This document shows positions 7,368 through 9,259 of a stretch of DNA of 9,259 nt, piece after piece. The stretch's first letter is position 1. Each line of letters opens with the position of its first letter. Below the pieces are notes generated by a model that searched no databases, was not told where the DNA came from, and saw only the letters and a program-made list of their open reading frames with translations. Made by a program: the position numbers and the translations under genes. The DNA comes from Paludibacteraceae bacterium (GTDB taxonomy: Bacteria > Bacteroidota > Bacteroidia > Bacteroidales > Paludibacteraceae), in assembly GCA_017550055.1 (NCBI GenBank), contig JAFYMM010000169.1:1-9259 (forward strand), written 5' to 3'.

Positions 7368-7379
7368 ACCATTTTTTAC

Positions 7380-7387
7380 TATCTTTG
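7380..7387 (+). promoter_or_regulatory. Bacteroidota -7 promoter element for the plsC pair
   Basis: TATCTTTG fits TAnnTTTG and lies 25 bp before the plsC start codon, so transcription would begin near 7393 with a leader of about 20 nt. The 11-mer TATCTTTGCAA (7380-7390) is identical to that at the glucosaminidase promoter (462-472). No good -33 TTTG is seen 19-21 bp upstream. Confidence 0.55.
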
Positions 7388-7412
7388 CAAATTAATAATA
7401 AACATAAACTAT

Positions 7413-8159
7413 ATGCGACGCAAAATCAACCCTATTTTACAAGCTCTACTTGTCATCTACCATGCTTTGGTATTCTTACCATTAGGCATTTTGATAACAG
7501 TTGTATGTTCGTCAATCATCATCATTATGTTGCCTATTGCAGGCAATGCCAAATGGGGAAGTTACCCTGCAATGTTCTGGGCAAGAGCCGTTTGTATGAT
7601 ATCATTAGTAAGAGTGAAAATTGAGGGACAAGAGAAACTCGACCCTAAGGCTTCATACATTTTTGTGGGCAATCATCAAAGTCTCTACGACATACCTTTG
7701 GTGTATGGTTGGCTCAAAAACAACTTCAAATGGATTATCAAAAAAGAGTTTCGTAAAATGCCTGTTATGGGTTACTTATGTTACCGTATGGGACATATTT
7801 TCATCGACCGCTCTAATCCTATGCGTGCAAAACAAAGTCTTGAGCAAGCAAAACAGAGCATTATCGATGGCAAAAGCTCTATTTTTCTATTCCCAGAAGG
7901 CACTCGCACACGCACAGGCGAAGTGGGTCGTTTCAAGCGTGGAGCATTCACTATCGCACGCGACATTCACCTCCCTATCGTGCCTGTATCTATCATTGGT
8001 GCCTACGAAGCCTTGCCTAAAGGTCTGAATTGCATCATCCCAGGCAAAATTAAAATAGTTTTCCACGAACCTATCGATACCACCAACCTCACCGATAGCA
8101 ATCTCAACGAAACCATCGACAAAGTACGCTCTGTCATTGTAACTGGAATGAAACAATAA
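7413..8159 (+). CDS. plsC: 1-acyl-sn-glycerol-3-phosphate acyltransferase (PlsC family), copy 1
   Basis: PlsC enzymes acylate lysophosphatidic acid at sn-2 to give phosphatidic acid at the inner membrane. Motif I is NHQSLYD (87-93), with H88 and D93 forming the catalytic HX4D. Motif II-like sequence IFIDRSNPMRAK (129-140) supplies the glycerol-phosphate Arg, motif III is FPEGTR (160-165), and motif IV lies around LPIVPVSI (187-194). A hydrophobic stretch at about 10-42 anchors the protein, followed by PIAGNAKWG. At 248 aa it has the usual length. It starts a new transcription unit after the TATCTTTG box and is followed 31 bp later by a closely similar paralogue. Members of the family can also act on other lyso-lipids, such as ornithine-lipid precursors, so the exact acceptor is not settled by sequence. 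Confidence 0.9.
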   Translation: MRRKINPILQALLVIYHALVFLPLGILITVVCSSIIIIMLPIAGNAKWGSYPAMFWARAVCMISLVRVKIEGQEKLDPKASYIFVGNHQSLYDIPLVYGWLKNNFKWIIKKEFRKMPVMGYLCYRMGHIFIDRSNPMRAKQSLEQAKQSIIDGKSSIFLFPEGTRTRTGEVGRFKRGAFTIARDIHLPIVPVSIIGAYEALPKGLNCIIPGKIKIVFHEPIDTTNLTDSNLNETIDKVRSVIVTGMKQ

Positions 8160-8160
8160 C

Positions 8161-8180
8161 CACTTATAATCACTTATAAA
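8161..8180. repeat. Short direct repeat between the two plsC copies
   Basis: CACTTATAAT (8161-8170) is followed by CACTTATAAA (8171-8180), two 10-bp units with one mismatch that fill most of the 31-bp spacer. It could be a trace of the duplication or simple AT-rich slippage. No function is evident. Confidence 0.4.
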
Positions 8181-8190
8181 CTTAAACATT

Positions 8191-8934
8191 ATGAAGTATT
8201 TACTAAAATTCTTTTCAATAATCTATTCTACTTTTATCTACATCCCGTTGTCAATTCTTTCAACGATTATCACTTGTGTCTCTATCATCATTATGACTCC
8301 AATTGCAGGAGATGCAAAATGGGGTTACTATCCAGGTCGTGTGTGGGGACGCGTAATGTGTGCTTTAGCTCTCACTCGCGTGAAAATCGTAGGCAACGAG
8401 AATATCGACCCTAACAAATCTTATATCTTTGTTGCAAACCACCAAAGTATGTTCGACATCTTCCTCGTATATGGCTATCTCAATGCTAAATTCAAATGGA
8501 TTATGAAGATGGAACTTCGTCGCACTCCTCTTTTAGGTAAAGCTTGCGACAGCATGGGTCATATTTTTGTCGACCGCTCTAATCCTATGCGCGCACAAAA
8601 AAGTCTTAAAGAGGCACAAGAGCGCCTACTTCAAGGCCACAACTCAATCTTCCTCTTCCCAGAAGGCACTCGCTCAGCCACAGGCAAAGTGGGTCGTTTC
8701 AAACGTGGCGCATTCACCATCGCTCGCGACCTTCACTTCCCTATCATCCCTGTTTCTATTTCAGGGGCTTATGATGTATTGCCTAAAGGCGGTTGGCATA
8801 TCACACCTGGACAAATCACTATGACTATCCACGAACCTATCGACACTAGCAACCTCACCGACGACAATCTAGGCGAAATGGTTGATAATGTACGCGATAT
8901 AGTAGCACAAGGTATTAAAACAAAAAGAAAATAA
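8191..8934 (+). CDS. plsC: 1-acyl-sn-glycerol-3-phosphate acyltransferase (PlsC family), copy 2
   Basis: This is a tandem paralogue of the preceding gene with the same domain order: hydrophobic anchor (about 8-38), PIAGDAKWG (37-45), motif I NHQSMFD (83-89, catalytic H84 and D89), IFVDRSNPMRAQ (125-136), motif III FPEGTR (156-161) and FPIIPVSI (183-190). More than half of the aligned residues are identical to copy 1 by eye, and across the central region the two align without indels at a constant offset of 766 bp. Differences cluster in the N-terminal membrane stretch and just after motif I (MELRRTPLLGKACDS against KEFRKMPVMGYLCYR), where acyl or acceptor specificity could differ. The C-terminus is basic (KTKRK). 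The stop codon overlaps the next ATG (TAATG), which ties the pair to the downstream TPR gene in one operon. Confidence 0.9.
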   Translation: MKYLLKFFSIIYSTFIYIPLSILSTIITCVSIIIMTPIAGDAKWGYYPGRVWGRVMCALALTRVKIVGNENIDPNKSYIFVANHQSMFDIFLVYGYLNAKFKWIMKMELRRTPLLGKACDSMGHIFVDRSNPMRAQKSLKEAQERLLQGHNSIFLFPEGTRSATGKVGRFKRGAFTIARDLHFPIIPVSISGAYDVLPKGGWHITPGQITMTIHEPIDTSNLTDDNLGEMVDNVRDIVAQGIKTKRK

Positions 8935-9259
8935 TGAAAAAATTATTATTGATTATAACGATTTTGCATTGTGCATTAGGCATGATGTGTCAACAATACT
9001 CCATCAAATCAAAAAAAGCCATAAAACTTTATCAAGAGGCAAAAGGAGCTCAATATCCATCTGACAAAATAGCTCTTCTCAATCTTGCCATTGATAAAGA
9101 ACCTCAGTTTGTCGAAGCTTATTGGGAATTAAGCAAAATATACCAAATACTAGATAGCACCAATGCTGCTATTGAGGCACTTCAATCTGCCGACCAACTG
9201 CAACTTGCAATGCCTGAAGAGACCAAAATCCGCCTATCAAAACTATACTACAAAATAGG
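8934..9259 (+). CDS. Exported TPR-repeat protein, N-terminal part (runs off the window)
   Basis: The ATG at 8934 overlaps the plsC copy 2 stop by one base. The frame is open for 108 codons to the window edge. Residues 1-16 or so (KKLLLIITILHCALGM) form a signal sequence. No clean lipobox precedes C19, so type I export is more likely than lipidation. From about residue 25, SKKAIKLYQEAK, then ALLNLAIDKEPQFVEAYWELSKIYQ and a further AIEALQSADQLQ helix give at least two TPR-like helix pairs. Many Bacteroidota proteins with this opening continue into a PD40/WD40-like propeller and an OmpA-like peptidoglycan-binding domain (PorE-type architecture), but that part is not in the window, so this is only a guess. 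No function is assigned. Confidence 0.75.
   Translation, partial: MKKLLLIITILHCALGMMCQQYSIKSKKAIKLYQEAKGAQYPSDKIALLNLAIDKEPQFVEAYWELSKIYQILDSTNAAIEALQSADQLQLAMPEETKIRLSKLYYKI

Noticed and set aside
7887..8189. A 100-codon antisense frame over the end of plsC copy 1
   Set aside because: It is a mirror of the conserved PlsC region; no promoter or family resemblance.

Overview
The window looks like chromosomal DNA of a low-GC member of the Bacteroidota, most likely the Bacteroidales. The reasons are the promoter form (TAnnTTTG -7 boxes, no Shine-Dalgarno sequences), a DUF4105/Lnb-type membrane protein, a Bacteroidota-style AddB without a Walker A motif, and an MnmE fragment that reads like Bacteroides MnmE. 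I see no tRNA, rRNA, CRISPR array, transposase or phage gene.

Left edge (1-496): the minus strand carries the N-terminal-domain part of the tRNA-modification GTPase MnmE. Its recognisable homology stops at about position 281, against a 70-bp array of degenerate 7-bp repeats (283-352). The first 60 or so residues expected of MnmE are not found upstream. The promoter of the next gene follows at about 439-469.

Envelope block (497-4326, plus strand): a secreted GH73 glucosaminidase with two LysM domains; a second heptamer array (1425-1459) that begins inside its stop codon; an Lnb-like lipoprotein N-acyltransferase family protein with a periplasmic domain and five membrane segments; and, 3 bp later, an exported PafA-like alkaline phosphatase-fold protein. 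In the last, nearly every catalytic position that I can align is substituted.

Right half (4397-9259, plus strand): a full-length AddB-like nuclease subunit with an intact PD-(D/E)XK site and four Fe-S cysteines; a promoter; two tandem PlsC-type acyltransferases that clearly arose by duplication; and the start of a TPR protein whose ATG overlaps the second plsC stop codon and which runs off the window.

Most genes act on the cell envelope: peptidoglycan turnover, lipoprotein acylation and phospholipid synthesis. MnmE (tRNA wobble modification) and AddB (double-strand break processing) are housekeeping. The points most worth checking are the apparently dead phosphatase coupled to the Lnb-like gene and the heptamer arrays, one of which abuts the broken 5' end of mnmE.
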